Shown: positions 10,032 to 19,024 of the stretch, one piece after another
Position numbering within the stretch: position 1 is the stretch's first letter
Layout of the letters: each line of letters begins with the position of its first letter
Source: Candidatus Enterococcus courvalinii
GTDB lineage: Bacteria > Bacillota > Bacilli > Lactobacillales > Enterococcaceae
NCBI RefSeq assembly: GCF_017315945.1
Contig: NZ_JAFLWI010000007.1
Span: 1 to 64,000, forward strand
Reading direction: 5' to 3'
DNA length: 64,000 nucleotides
Translations under genes and position numbers: made by a program
Notes under the pieces: model-generated
What the model saw: the letters and a program-made list of their open reading frames with translations, nothing else
Told to the model about the DNA's origin: nothing
The model's database searches: none

Positions 10032-10950
10032 ATTACTAATCTTGTTATTCACATTAGGAGCTTTCTTAGTAGGATGCTCAACAAAGAGCGAGAAAGCAGA
10101 ACAAACGAAGGACGGAAAACTGACCGTTGTTGCGACGAATTCCATTCTGGCAGATATGGCAAAAGAAGTTGGCAAAGACAAAGTAACGATTCATAGTATT
10201 GTACCTGTGGGAACTGACCCACATGAGTATGAAGTTTTACCAGAAGACATCAAAAAAGCCAGTGATGCAAAAGTCATCTTATACAATGGACTGAACTTGG
10301 AAACTGGGAATGGTTGGTTCAATAATTTGATGGAAACAGCTAAGAAAATCGAAGATGAAGACTATTTTGCTGTTAGCCGTGAAGTAGAGCCACTTTATTT
10401 AACAAGTGCTGGTCAAGAAACCCAGGCAGACCCACACGCATGGCTAGATTTGTCTAATGGAATCAAATATGTGGAAGAAATCACTCGGATTTTGGGTGAA
10501 AAAGACCCAGATAACAAAGAAACTTACGAAAAAAATAGTCAAGAATATCGTCAAAAGCTTGAATCATTGGATCAAGAAGCAAAAGAGTCATTTGCGACGA
10601 TCAGTGAAGAGAAAAAGTTATTAGTTACCAGTGAAGGCGCATTTAAATATTTTTCCAAAGCGTATCAATTACCAGCGGCTTACATTTGGGAAATCAACAC
10701 AGAAAGTCAAGGAACGCCTGATCAAATGACTGCAATTATTGACCAAGTCAAAGCATCAAAAGTTCCCGGTTTGTTTGTAGAATCGAGTGTGGATCCCCGA
10801 AGCATGGAACGTGTATCGAAAGAAACTGGTGTTCCGATTGCTGAAAAATTATTTACAGACTCAGTCGCTAAAACCGGTGAAGAAGGCGATTCTTACTATG
10901 GAATGATGAAATGGAATATCGACGCGATTCATAAAGGTTTATCAAAATAA
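10018..10950 (+). CDS. efaA: manganese-binding lipoprotein EfaA
   Basis: A 310-residue cluster A-I solute-binding lipoprotein. The signal peptide ends in a lipobox FLVGC (Cys20). Metal ligands are visible: His in GTDPHEYE, His in ADPHAWLD, Glu near ITSEGAF/VTSEGAFKYF, and Asp in ESSVDPRSME. In E. faecalis the orthologue is the endocarditis antigen and a virulence-linked Mn2+ receptor. The start overlaps the efaB 3' end and has AAAGGAG upstream; a terminator follows. Confidence 0.95.
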   Translation: MKKSKLLILLFTLGAFLVGCSTKSEKAEQTKDGKLTVVATNSILADMAKEVGKDKVTIHSIVPVGTDPHEYEVLPEDIKKASDAKVILYNGLNLETGNGWFNNLMETAKKIEDEDYFAVSREVEPLYLTSAGQETQADPHAWLDLSNGIKYVEEITRILGEKDPDNKETYEKNSQEYRQKLESLDQEAKESFATISEEKKLLVTSEGAFKYFSKAYQLPAAYIWEINTESQGTPDQMTAIIDQVKASKVPGLFVESSVDPRSMERVSKETGVPIAEKLFTDSVAKTGEEGDSYYGMMKWNIDAIHKGLSK

Positions 10951-10959
10951 ACAGATCTT

Positions 10960-11002
10960 AAAGTTGGACAAAAACATTTTTTGTTTTGGTTCAACTTTTT
11001 TC
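10960..11002 (+). terminator. terminator of efaCBA
   Basis: AAAGTTGGA ... TTCAACTTT inverted repeat with an A/T-rich interior is followed by a T-run, 10 nt after the efaA stop codon. Confidence 0.7.
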
Positions 11003-11200
11003 TGTTCTTCTGAATTAGTTGTTAAAATAATGTGTCGATGGCAGGCAACGAGTTGAAATAAAAAATCGTCTACAAAAAACATATTTTTAATTCAATGAGC
11101 TGGTTACTTGAGATCATAATTTTTCACGTTTTTTTAGACTAATAATGTTTTTTTGCTTCGATTTCCGTTATAGTTAAAGGTAAGAAGGAGAGGTGTAGCT

Positions 11201-11950
11201 ATGAATTTCACACGTAAAGATAAGCATCAAATAAAAGAAGAAGTCTTTCGTTTGCTTGACCAACAAGAAGCGACTGAAAAAGACCAAGACCTTCAATTTC
11301 TTGAAACTGAGATGGCAAAATTATTCATAGCGAATGCAACGGATGACGTAGTCGAACCAGAACGTTATGTTGGAAAGTGGATTTTTGATGAGTTTCAGCC
11401 ACTAGATGAAACGACTGGAATTGGTTACTTTGTTTTCATTTCTGCCGTTGGATTCATACCAGGAGTCTTAGTCAAACAGAATCAAGAAATTCAAACTAAA
11501 GCTTGGCCAGCACTTTTTTCTGTCATTGGAACTGAAAATGTTATTCAGAAAATCCAAGCAGCTTATTATAAGAGCTCATTTATTGCACACAGTAAATTAA
11601 TGAATAGCTATTATAACCAGTTGATGTTAGTAGCACGACCAGGAAAGATCCCACAAACATTTACTTACACACAACAAAAAAATTTACATGAAGATGTTTT
11701 ATACTCTCGGGATTTATCAGAACTTCCTCAAACAGAGCAAGTACGTTTGCATCAATTGTTGAATACAAAACCAGTTTCTTGGAACTTTTTCCAAGCATTG
11801 GATGATAAGAAAAAGTTGATCTCAACGAATTATTGGGAAGTTTTTGTCACTCGTAATCGTTGGTTAAAAGAAAAGAAAGTCGCCGATCAACAAATTGAAT
11901 TTGTTCAATTGAAAAAAGATAAATTATATTATGGGTTATATAGTCGGTAA
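11201..11950 (+). CDS. hypothetical protein, 249 aa
   Basis: I do not recognise a family with certainty. The protein is soluble-looking and charged, with a short hydrophobic stretch (YFVFISAVGFIPGVLV, about residues 84-99) too weak to be called a membrane anchor. AGAAGGAGAGG precedes the ATG. It is a single gene 48 nt upstream of queG on the same strand, so co-transcription is possible. Codon use looks like its neighbours by eye. Confidence 0.7.
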   Translation: MNFTRKDKHQIKEEVFRLLDQQEATEKDQDLQFLETEMAKLFIANATDDVVEPERYVGKWIFDEFQPLDETTGIGYFVFISAVGFIPGVLVKQNQEIQTKAWPALFSVIGTENVIQKIQAAYYKSSFIAHSKLMNSYYNQLMLVARPGKIPQTFTYTQQKNLHEDVLYSRDLSELPQTEQVRLHQLLNTKPVSWNFFQALDDKKKLISTNYWEVFVTRNRWLKEKKVADQQIEFVQLKKDKLYYGLYSR

Positions 11951-12010
11951 TCTTGATACCAATAATCTATTACTTAATATAGAAGAAAAATGAAATAAGT
12001 GAGGCAATTT

Positions 12011-13174
12011 ATGACTTTAAAGGAAGAAATCATTCGCGAAAGTAAACGACTAGGCATTGATAAAATCGGCTTCACGACTGCGGAACCTTTTGCTCATTTA
12101 AGGAAATCTCTGGAAGAACAAAAAGCCGCAGGTCATACTTCGGGTTTCGAACATCCAGTGATTGAAGAACGACTTTACCCAGAAAAAACATTTGATCAAC
12201 CCCAATCAATTATTTCTATTGCATTGGCGTATCCTACAAAAATTCATGAGGAAATTCCAAAAGATGAAAAAAGAGGACAGTTTGCCCGTGCTTCTTGGGG
12301 AATCGATTATCATGATATTTTGCGAGATCGTTTAAATCGTTTGATTGAATTTATTACGACTCGTGGAAAACAGTGGCAAACGGAGGAAGAGTGGCGCTTT
12401 GCTCCACAAGTGGATACAGGAGAATTGATTGATGTAGCAGTCGCACAGCGAGCAGGTCTGGGTTTTATTGGACGCAATGGTCTATTGATTACGGAAGAGT
12501 TTGGCTCTTTTGTTTATTTAGGTGAAATTGTTACAAATATCGTTTTTGAACCGGATGAACCTGGTGTATTTGGTTGCGGTGACTGCACCCGTTGTATCGA
12601 CGGTTGTCCCACGAAAGCGTTGCTTGGTGATGGACGAATGAATGCTCAAAGATGCTTGTCTTATCAGACTCAGACAAAAGGGATGATGCCAGAAGAGTAT
12701 CGGAAAAAAATGCGTAATGTCATTTATGGTTGCGACATTTGTCAGTTAGTTTGCCCTTATAATAGAGGCAAAGATTTCCATTTCCATGAAGAAATGGAGC
12801 CGAAAGTTGATGAAGTATACCCCAAACTAAAACCAATGCTTTCCATTTCTAATAAAGACTTCAATCAGCAATTTGGACATCTAGCTGGTTCGTGGCGAGG
12901 GAAAAAGCCACTTCAAAGAAACGCATTGATTGCCTTAGCGAATCTGGGGGATCGAGAGTCATTACCAGAAATCGCTCATTGCCTAAAAGATGTTCGTCCT
13001 GTGATTCGTGGGACGGCGGCTTGGGCAATCGGACGCTTAGGTGCAAAAGACCCAAAAGAGTGGGTAACTGTTCTGCAAGACGCATTGGCGAAAGAAACAG
13101 ATGAAGAAGCGAAGCTAGAATTTGAAAAAGCAATCGCAGTTTTACAAACGAAACGAAGAAAAAAACAGAAATAG
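12011..13174 (+). CDS. queG: epoxyqueuosine reductase QueG
   Basis: A 387-residue enzyme performing the last step of queuosine tRNA modification, reducing epoxyqueuosine with cobalamin and two [4Fe-4S] clusters. Cluster motifs are [16 protein letters not shown] and [13 protein letters not shown]. The C-terminal 100 residues ([22 protein letters not shown]) form HEAT-like repeats that hold the tRNA. ATG 12011 is chosen because GTGAGG lies 6 nt before it; the reading frame opens at a GTG 12 nt upstream. No other que genes are nearby. Confidence 0.94.
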   Translation: MTLKEEIIRESKRLGIDKIGFTTAEPFAHLRKSLEEQKAAGHTSGFEHPVIEERLYPEKTFDQPQSIISIALAYPTKIHEEIPKDEKRGQFARASWGIDYHDILRDRLNRLIEFITTRGKQWQTEEEWRFAPQVDTGELIDVAVAQRAGLGFIGRNGLLITEEFGSFVYLGEIVTNIVFEPDEPGVFGCGDCTRCIDGCPTKALLGDGRMNAQRCLSYQTQTKGMMPEEYRKKMRNVIYGCDICQLVCPYNRGKDFHFHEEMEPKVDEVYPKLKPMLSISNKDFNQQFGHLAGSWRGKKPLQRNALIALANLGDRESLPEIAHCLKDVRPVIRGTAAWAIGRLGAKDPKEWVTVLQDALAKETDEEAKLEFEKAIAVLQTKRRKKQK

Positions 13175-13222
13175 CTCAAAAGTGTAAGGTTTTTCCTAAT
13201 TTTTGCTAATTCACTCATTTTT

Positions 13223-13258
13223 AGTCAGTAATTGTTGTAACAATTACTGACTTTTTTG
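13223..13258 (+). terminator. terminator of queG
   Basis: A perfect 14-bp inverted repeat, AGTCAGTAATTGTT / AACAATTACTGACT, with a 2-nt centre is followed by TTTTTT. Confidence 0.85.
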
Positions 13259-13576
13259 CTGTTTTTGCATTTTTTTGACTGAAATTCGTTATTTAAGCAA
13301 AAAAAATCGCATTTTTCTTCTGAAATTTCTGTCGTAATGTTACAAAATGTCAAGTTTTTGTGAAAAAACATGACACTCTTTGAAAATGTTTTTTCCTTTG
13401 GTGCCAAAGGTTTCTAAGACTTTAGACTGAGATGATAGACTGGTGAAATGTTACAAATATTAAAAAAATTGTCATTTTGTCATCAAATGTCATCATTCTT
13501 TTACCTATGAAATATTTTCAAATGTTAAAGTTAATGACGTTGAAAGAAACTAAGAGGACATGAGGGAGTTTAATAT
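13259..13576 (+). promoter_or_regulatory. long AT-rich upstream region of the LysM/Apf gene
   Basis: No gene is seen here. The region holds a perfect palindrome CCTTTGG-TG-CCAAAGG (13395-13410), two copies of ATGTTACAAA (about 13336 and 13448), and three direct repeats of TGTCAT starting at 13470, 13478 and 13488. These lie upstream of a cell-wall protein gene and may be binding sites for an envelope regulator. They resemble but do not match a WalR box (TGTWAH-N5-TGTWAH). Confidence 0.4.
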
Positions 13577-14182
13577 ATGAATTCAATGAAGAAGATCGTT
13601 TTAGGAACAACTTTTGCTGCAGGTGCTGCAATGTTTGTGGGAGCTACAGAAGCTCATGCTGACGAAACTTATACAGTTAAATCAGGTGATACTTTATCTA
13701 CAATTTCACAACAATTTGCAGGTGACAATACTTTAATTAGCACAATTGCAGAAAAAAATTCTATTTCTGATATTAATCGTATCTACGTTGGTGAAGAATT
13801 AACAATCCCAACATCAGGTGAAGTTTCAACTAAAGCAGAAGTAAAAACTGAAACTAAACAAGAAACAACAGCAACTGAACAAGCAACTCAACAATATACA
13901 TACGTTGCACCAGTTGAAACTGTTGAACCAGTAGTTGCAACACCAGCAGCTCCTGCAGCTTCAACAAGTGATGCAAAAGAATGGATCGCTCAAAGAGAAT
14001 CAAGCGGTTCTTATACAGCTACTAACGGACGTTATATCGGACGTTACCAATTAGATTCATCATACTTAAATGGTGACTACTCAGCTGCCAACCAAGAACG
14101 TGTTGCTGATGAATATGTATCATCACGCTACGGTTCATGGGACGCTGCTAAAACATTCTGGTTAGCAAACGGCTGGTACTAA
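13577..14182 (+). CDS. secreted LysM protein with Apf-like C-terminal domain
   Basis: A 201-residue secreted protein. A signal peptide (MNSMKKIVLGTTFAAGAAMF to about AHA) is followed by one LysM domain (YTVKSGDTLSTISQQFAG...IYVGEELTIP, residues 31-75), a Thr/Glu/Pro linker and a C-terminal 70-residue domain ending in FWLANGWY. That domain (RESSGSYTATNGRYIGRYQL, RVADEYVSSRYGSWDAAKTF) matches the lactobacillal aggregation-promoting factor type, which is related to lysozyme-like folds. It probably sits on peptidoglycan and may cleave it. The codons are strongly biased, consistent with high expression. Confidence 0.88.
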   Translation: MNSMKKIVLGTTFAAGAAMFVGATEAHADETYTVKSGDTLSTISQQFAGDNTLISTIAEKNSISDINRIYVGEELTIPTSGEVSTKAEVKTETKQETTATEQATQQYTYVAPVETVEPVVATPAAPAASTSDAKEWIAQRESSGSYTATNGRYIGRYQLDSSYLNGDYSAANQERVADEYVSSRYGSWDAAKTFWLANGWY

Positions 14183-14212
14183 GTCGAGTAACCAACTGAA
14201 ACCAAAATATTG

Positions 14213-14256
14213 AATCCAAGGAAATTACTTTTGAGTGATTTTCTTGGATTTTTTTG
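14213..14256 (+). terminator. terminator of the LysM/Apf gene
   Basis: AATCCAAGGAAA / TTTTCTTGGATT inverted repeat is followed by TTTTTTG. Confidence 0.8.
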
Positions 14257-14392
14257 TTTAAAAAAATCGTGAATTTTGCATATCTAATGTTGTAGAAGAA
14301 TCAATAAGGGGCGCCGTAAGACAAAAAAATAGTGCTGAGATATAATATTTATAAAGCGTTTTCTATTTTTGGCTTAAAAGGAAGGTGAACGA

Positions 14393-16039
14393 ATGAGTAC
14401 GATATCAGGTCATCAACAAGCAACAATCAACTCGAATAGCAGTTTATTTTCGAGTATTCGAGTAATTATTGAAACAGCATTTTATGGAAATAATGTACAA
14501 TTGATTGATCATTTAGCACAGGCGTATCAGTTAGCAACCAAGAGTCCTGGAACGATTATCACAGATCTAGCTGTATCTCATACAGAAGAGTTAAAGCTTC
14601 CAAAGGACAGTAAAGTTTTAGTTTTTAATGATGGTGAAATTGTTGGCCGAACAGCGGCAGCTCGCAGAGTAATCGGTGAGCCAGGAATTAGCCAAGTGAA
14701 GTATGAAAAAATTTTGCGGGAAGCAATTTATCAAAGCAGAACACGTCAGTTTTATCATGGTGAAGTCATTGTTGGATTGGACCAGGAATTTTCAGTTAAA
14801 TCACATGTGCTGATTCCTGAAGGATTTGAGAATAATTTATACTCTTATTTATTAAACTTTCAAGTGCTAACAGCAGAGATTGAAACTGACTATCAGCATT
14901 CGCAAACGTACGATGAGGGTGACCTGTACATTTTTGCTGATCCAGAATGGCAACACCCAGCATTTCCTGATGGTTTGGTATTGATTGATGCTACGCATAA
15001 TGTTGCAGCTGTTTTGGGCTTGCGTTACTTTGGCGAGTTAAAAAAAGCAACGCTGACTCTTGCTTGGGCGCTAGCCAATCGGAATGGCTTCATTGCGTGT
15101 CATGGAGGATTGAAGCAATATCAATTTCCAACACATCATTACACAATGGCAGTTTTTGGCCTATCTGGTTCTGGAAAGTCAACGATCACTTTAGCGAGAC
15201 GTGCAGATGATGTAGTCACTGTGTTACATGATGATGCATTTGTTATCTCAAAAACGAAAGGATCAACTACGGCATTAGAGCCAGCCTACTTTGACAAAAC
15301 ACAGGACTATGCTTCAGATGATCCAACAATCACCTCGTTTTTAACGTGTCAAAATGTGGGTGTTACGCTGAATGACTCTGGGAAAAAAGTATTAGTGACT
15401 GAAGATATTCGTAATGGCAACGGTCGGGCAATCAAATCACGGTTTGTTACGCCAAATCGTGTGGACCATTTAGATGATAAAATTGATGCAGTTTTTTGGA
15501 TTATGAAAGATGATGTTTTTCCACCGGTTGTTAAAATCAATAATCCTATCTTAGCTGCAATTTTTGGTGCGACTTTAGCAACAAAACGGTCAAGCGCAGA
15601 AAACATTCGGAATGAAGAAGTGGATCAGCTAGTCTTTGTTCCATACGCTAATCCGTTTAGAGTATACCCACTAGCTGAGGACTATCAGGCTTTTAAAGAA
15701 CTATTTGAGCAACAAGGTACCGATTGCTATATTTTAAATACAGGATTTTTTGACCAAAAAAAAATTACGCCTGAAATCACTTTGAGAAGTGTAGAGGCTA
15801 TTGCTAAAAAACAAGCGCAATTTTTGCCACTAGGAAAGTTAACAGAATTGTCTTATTTACCGATAGCTGAATTTCCTGAGCCATTTAATGAAGCAACTTA
15901 TCAAGAACATTTATATCAGCGCTTGACTTCCAGAAATCAATTTATCCAAGAACAAGCAGAGCTGTTGGGTGGCTACCATGAACTTCCTACTGAGGCAACG
16001 AAATATTTGGAACGATTATTGAAAAAATTGAAGAAATAA
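14393..16039 (+). CDS. phosphoenolpyruvate carboxykinase (ATP)-like P-loop protein
   Basis: A 548-residue protein. The centre carries a PEPCK-type P-loop GLSGSGKST (about residues 256-264) and an acidic kinase-2 element VLHDDAFVIS (about 278), followed by FVTPNRVDHLDDKIDAVFW. This matches the divergent PEPCK(ATP)-like proteins of lactic acid bacteria. The classical DDEHGW box is altered, so catalysis of oxaloacetate to PEP is not assured; a kinase on another substrate is possible. AAGGAAGGTGA precedes the ATG. It is monocistronic with its own terminator. Confidence 0.75.
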   Translation: MSTISGHQQATINSNSSLFSSIRVIIETAFYGNNVQLIDHLAQAYQLATKSPGTIITDLAVSHTEELKLPKDSKVLVFNDGEIVGRTAAARRVIGEPGISQVKYEKILREAIYQSRTRQFYHGEVIVGLDQEFSVKSHVLIPEGFENNLYSYLLNFQVLTAEIETDYQHSQTYDEGDLYIFADPEWQHPAFPDGLVLIDATHNVAAVLGLRYFGELKKATLTLAWALANRNGFIACHGGLKQYQFPTHHYTMAVFGLSGSGKSTITLARRADDVVTVLHDDAFVISKTKGSTTALEPAYFDKTQDYASDDPTITSFLTCQNVGVTLNDSGKKVLVTEDIRNGNGRAIKSRFVTPNRVDHLDDKIDAVFWIMKDDVFPPVVKINNPILAAIFGATLATKRSSAENIRNEEVDQLVFVPYANPFRVYPLAEDYQAFKELFEQQGTDCYILNTGFFDQKKITPEITLRSVEAIAKKQAQFLPLGKLTELSYLPIAEFPEPFNEATYQEHLYQRLTSRNQFIQEQAELLGGYHELPTEATKYLERLLKKLKK

Positions 16040-16166
16040 AGGGTGTTAATGAGAACCAAAAAGTTATCTTTAATGGGAAGATAGTGAGTCACGGATGAAT
16101 GTATTCAAGCTAACTATTTTCAACAGATTTTTTTGGTGAAAGGAAAGTTAAAGAATCGATCAAATA

Positions 16167-16199
16167 AAAAAAGAGCGAGACAGAAGTCCGCTCTTTTTT
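16167..16199. terminator. bidirectional terminator
   Basis: AAAAAGAGCG ... CGCTCTTTTTT stem lies between the convergent PEPCK-like and oxidoreductase genes. Confidence 0.85.
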
Positions 16200-16209
16200 G
16201 TGTTTACAA

Positions 16210-17322
16210 TCAATCAACTGGCTTTGAAAGATAAGTTTTTATTTCTTTTTGATAATTTTTTTCCGGCCAATTTCCAGTGTTTAGGTAATTCGCTAACAAA
16301 TACCCGATGTAAGGACCAGTTGTTAAACCGGATGAACCTAGTCCGCTTGCTACTAGTAAAGTAGGATCATCTGGAACTAAGCCGAAGAATGGTGAAAAAT
16401 CAGAGGTATATGCACGAGTACCCACGCGGAAATGGTAACGCCAATCGTTAATTTGTTCCGGATTTGCTAAAAAGTCTTTCGTGTGAGTAGTAAGCATTTC
16501 ATAAGCAGTTTCGGTAGGGGTTAAGTCCCACCCACCATCGTTTTCATGCGTTGCACCGACCAAAATTTTACCAGACATGAATGGAATAAAATCGGCTTCG
16601 CCATCCAGCATCGCTACAGGCCATTTGCTACTATTTTGATAAGGAGAATCAAAAACTAGAAGTTGTCCTTTTTGGGGCCGAATATCAACTGTATAGCCAA
16701 CAGTTTCCAGCAAAGGTTTTAATGCGGGCCCAGGTGTAAGGATGATTCGATCAACTATTTTTTCGCCAAACGCACCTTGAACTAACCAGGCATCGCCTTT
16801 TGGTTGAAACACCACGCGGTCATTGATGATTGTCACTTGCTGGCGTGTTAAACGTTTTGCAAGTTGAGTTAAATAAGCTTTACCATCAAGCTTTCCACCG
16901 CCACTAATGTGAAGTGAAGGTGCTGGTTTAAGTAGTTCAAGCTTAGCGGCTGTTTGAGTGGGTGTTAATAGTTCAATATCACCGATTTCTGGTGCTTCTT
17001 TTTTACGTTCCTCCGCTAATTCTGCAAGTGAAATCAATTCATCTTGCGGTCGTAATAAAAGTGTTCCTGAACGATCATAAATGGTTGAATTTAGTTGGAA
17101 ATCTTGAATCAATTTATCAAAAAAAGCAGCACCGTCTTTAGCTAGTTGATACCACTGTTTGTTTCGTCTTTTTGAAAGCCAAGGAGAGATGATTCCCGCA
17201 CTGGCTTTGGTTGCTTGGCCAGTGGAGTCATCAAATAATGTGACTTCGAACTTGGTTGTATCTAAATAATTTGCAAGGGTCATACCGATAATTCCACCGC
17301 CAATAATGGCAATTTTTTCCAT
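16210..17322 (-). CDS. FAD-dependent oxidoreductase, DadA/glycine oxidase family
   Basis: A 370-residue DAO-family flavoprotein. The N-terminal FAD-binding fingerprint IAIIGGGIIGMTLANYL and the C-terminal FAD segment GLGSSGLTTGPYIG are clear; KASAGIISPWLSKRR is typical of this subfamily. Members oxidise amino acids or other amines; the substrate here is unknown. ATG 17322 follows a GGAGG site; an upstream in-frame start is rejected. The gene begins 72 nt after the MFS stop on the same strand, so an operon is likely. Confidence 0.85.
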   Translation of the reverse strand: MEKIAIIGGGIIGMTLANYLDTTKFEVTLFDDSTGQATKASAGIISPWLSKRRNKQWYQLAKDGAAFFDKLIQDFQLNSTIYDRSGTLLLRPQDELISLAELAEERKKEAPEIGDIELLTPTQTAAKLELLKPAPSLHISGGGKLDGKAYLTQLAKRLTRQQVTIINDRVVFQPKGDAWLVQGAFGEKIVDRIILTPGPALKPLLETVGYTVDIRPQKGQLLVFDSPYQNSSKWPVAMLDGEADFIPFMSGKILVGATHENDGGWDLTPTETAYEMLTTHTKDFLANPEQINDWRYHFRVGTRAYTSDFSPFFGLVPDDPTLLVASGLGSSGLTTGPYIGYLLANYLNTGNWPEKNYQKEIKTYLSKPVD

Positions 17323-17393
17323 AAAAGAGCCTCCTTTTTCGTTCTCATTCTTACATAAAAAGAAGATGGATGCAAACACCCATCTTCTTTTGC

Positions 17394-18767
17394 TTATTGC
17401 TGTTTTTTATTTAAATAGTAAGGCATAAACTGGGCAAAGCTGATGAGTAGTAAGACAAGTAAAACACCTAATGCTGCTTTTGAACCTAAAGTAGTAGCTG
17501 CTTCATAGTGCAACGTGGAGTGGTCTTGTACAAGATTGATAATGATCGCTACTAGCGAGGTGGCAATCGCACCAGAAAACTGTTGAAGCGTGTTGAATAG
17601 TGCGTTTCCATCGCCTTGGAACTCTTCGCTTAAGGCATTCATCCCGGTAGTCATCATATTACTGTAAGAAAGTCCAATACCAATCATGTAGAAAACATGA
17701 CAAGCTACTAACCAAATCAAAGAAGCGTGACCAATCAATAGAACGAGAGCTAGCCAACCAATCATCGATAAGATCAAACCAGCTAAAATTGGCTTTTTAG
17801 GCCCATGTTGATCGAGTAATTTTCCGGAGAAAGGAGACAAGATTGCACCAATTGCGGCTCCTGGAAGCATGGACAAACCAGCAATAAAGGCGGTATCTCC
17901 TTGAACGATTTGTATGAAGTTTGGCAAGACAAATGAAACACCAAGTAGTAAAAATTGATAAACTAAGAAACTAAATAAAAATAATCGGAAGGTTTTATTT
18001 GATAGAATCGATAAGCGGATCAAAGGTTGCTCAATTGTTTTTGAACGTTGATAGAACACTAAGAAACCAATGATTGCGATAATCAAGGCAATCCAGCTAA
18101 TTAGCTGACCAATCGTGCTCAGGAATGTTAAAGCACCACTGAAAAGTAAACATAACCCTAATACGCTAAGTAAATCTAAGTGACCACTCTTTTCTACCTT
18201 TGTTTCTGGGATGGCAAATAGACCAATCACTAATGAGACCAGTAAGACTGGCACAAGAAATAAGAAAATATGATTCCAAGTAAAAGCGGAGGTCAAAATC
18301 CCACCATAGGTTGGTCCAATAGCTGGCGCAATCGCTGTAGTCAATGTTCCGACACCAATCATCGCACCGCGACGATTCATGGGTGCATACGTCAAAATGA
18401 TATGAAACATCAATGGAAGCGCGATACCAGTTGCAATCCCTTGTAATAGGCGTCCTATTAGGAGAATCATGAAAGTTGGTGAGAAGAAATCAACTAGAAT
18501 GCCGGCAAGAAACAGAAGATTTGAAAATAAAAATAATTTTCGAATACTAAAATTGCGGTTTAAATAGGTTGATAACGGTACGATGATTGAAATCATCAAT
18601 AAATAAATTGTTGTTACCCATTGGACTTGAGCAGTTGTCAAATCAAATTGCTTGATCAACGTTGGGAAAGTTACATTCATCGCAGTTTCAATCAGAACAC
18701 CTGCGAAGGACATGATCCCCGTTGCAATCACTGCGGGAACAAGTAGTAGTTCTTTTTGTTTTGTCAT
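17394..18767 (-). CDS. MFS multidrug exporter, DHA2 (EmrB/QacA) family
   Basis: A 457-residue membrane protein, with about 14 predicted helices. Family motifs are present: WVTTIYLLMISIIVPLSTYL near helix 2, GRLLQGIATGIALPLMF (motif B), and GPTYGGILTSAFTWNHIFL (motif C of antiporters). It likely exports toxic compounds with proton influx. ATG 18767 is 6 nt from AGAGGTG; the GTG within that site is not used. Its leader RNA contains an intrinsic terminator and a 12-codon ORF, suggesting drug- or translation-sensed attenuation. Confidence 0.88.
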   Translation of the reverse strand: MTKQKELLLVPAVIATGIMSFAGVLIETAMNVTFPTLIKQFDLTTAQVQWVTTIYLLMISIIVPLSTYLNRNFSIRKLFLFSNLLFLAGILVDFFSPTFMILLIGRLLQGIATGIALPLMFHIILTYAPMNRRGAMIGVGTLTTAIAPAIGPTYGGILTSAFTWNHIFLFLVPVLLVSLVIGLFAIPETKVEKSGHLDLLSVLGLCLLFSGALTFLSTIGQLISWIALIIAIIGFLVFYQRSKTIEQPLIRLSILSNKTFRLFLFSFLVYQFLLLGVSFVLPNFIQIVQGDTAFIAGLSMLPGAAIGAILSPFSGKLLDQHGPKKPILAGLILSMIGWLALVLLIGHASLIWLVACHVFYMIGIGLSYSNMMTTGMNALSEEFQGDGNALFNTLQQFSGAIATSLVAIIINLVQDHSTLHYEAATTLGSKAALGVLLVLLLISFAQFMPYYLNKKQQ

Positions 18768-18792
18768 ACATTTCACCTCTTAAAAATTTCGC

Positions 18793-18840
18793 AAAAAAAG
18801 AGAGAAGATTTCTATTGGAAAATAGAAATCGCCTCTCTCT
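18793..18840 (-). terminator. terminator in the 5' leader of the MFS exporter (putative attenuator)
   Basis: On the minus strand, GAGAGAGG-CGATTTCTATT / AATAGAAATC-TTCTCTCT forms a stem of about 16 bp followed by TTTTTTT. It lies 26 nt before the MFS start codon and downstream of the promoter, so full-length transcription requires readthrough. Confidence 0.75.
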
Positions 18841-18850
18841 CGACACGCAT
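18812..18850 (-). CDS. possible 12-residue leader ORF of the MFS exporter
   Basis: ATG to TAG encodes MRVEREAISIFQ. It covers the whole 5' arm of the leader terminator, and its stop lies in the hairpin loop, so translating it would interfere with terminator folding. There is no convincing Shine-Dalgarno site (ACACGTAA precedes the ATG), so translation is uncertain. A 5-bp hairpin (AACACG / CGTGTC) encloses the start codon. Confidence 0.35.
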   Translation of the reverse strand: MRVEREAISIFQ

Positions 18851-18884
18851 TTACGTGTTATCTGTACGATTGTTTGCTGGAGTT

Positions 18885-18914
18885 ATTTTAGCATAGACTC
18901 AAATTTTATGTCAA
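18885..18914 (-). promoter_or_regulatory. promoter of the MFS exporter
   Basis: On the minus strand, -35 TTGACA (18909-18914), an 18-bp spacer and extended -10 TGC-TAAAAT (18885-18893). The match is near consensus, implying that control lies downstream in the leader rather than in promoter strength. Confidence 0.75.
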
Positions 18915-19024
18915 TAAAATTAGTCAAGATCCTTCAAAAAGGTTATGATTAAATGGCGTGTGAAAATGGAAACAAACCAAGAAAAACAATCGCAAATACA
19001 TAAAATAAACTAGGAGAAAAGAAA

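Noticed and set aside
13336-13496. WalR (YycF) binding box upstream of the LysM/Apf gene
   Set aside because: Repeats resemble TGTWAH but the 5-bp spacing required between halves is not met at any pair.
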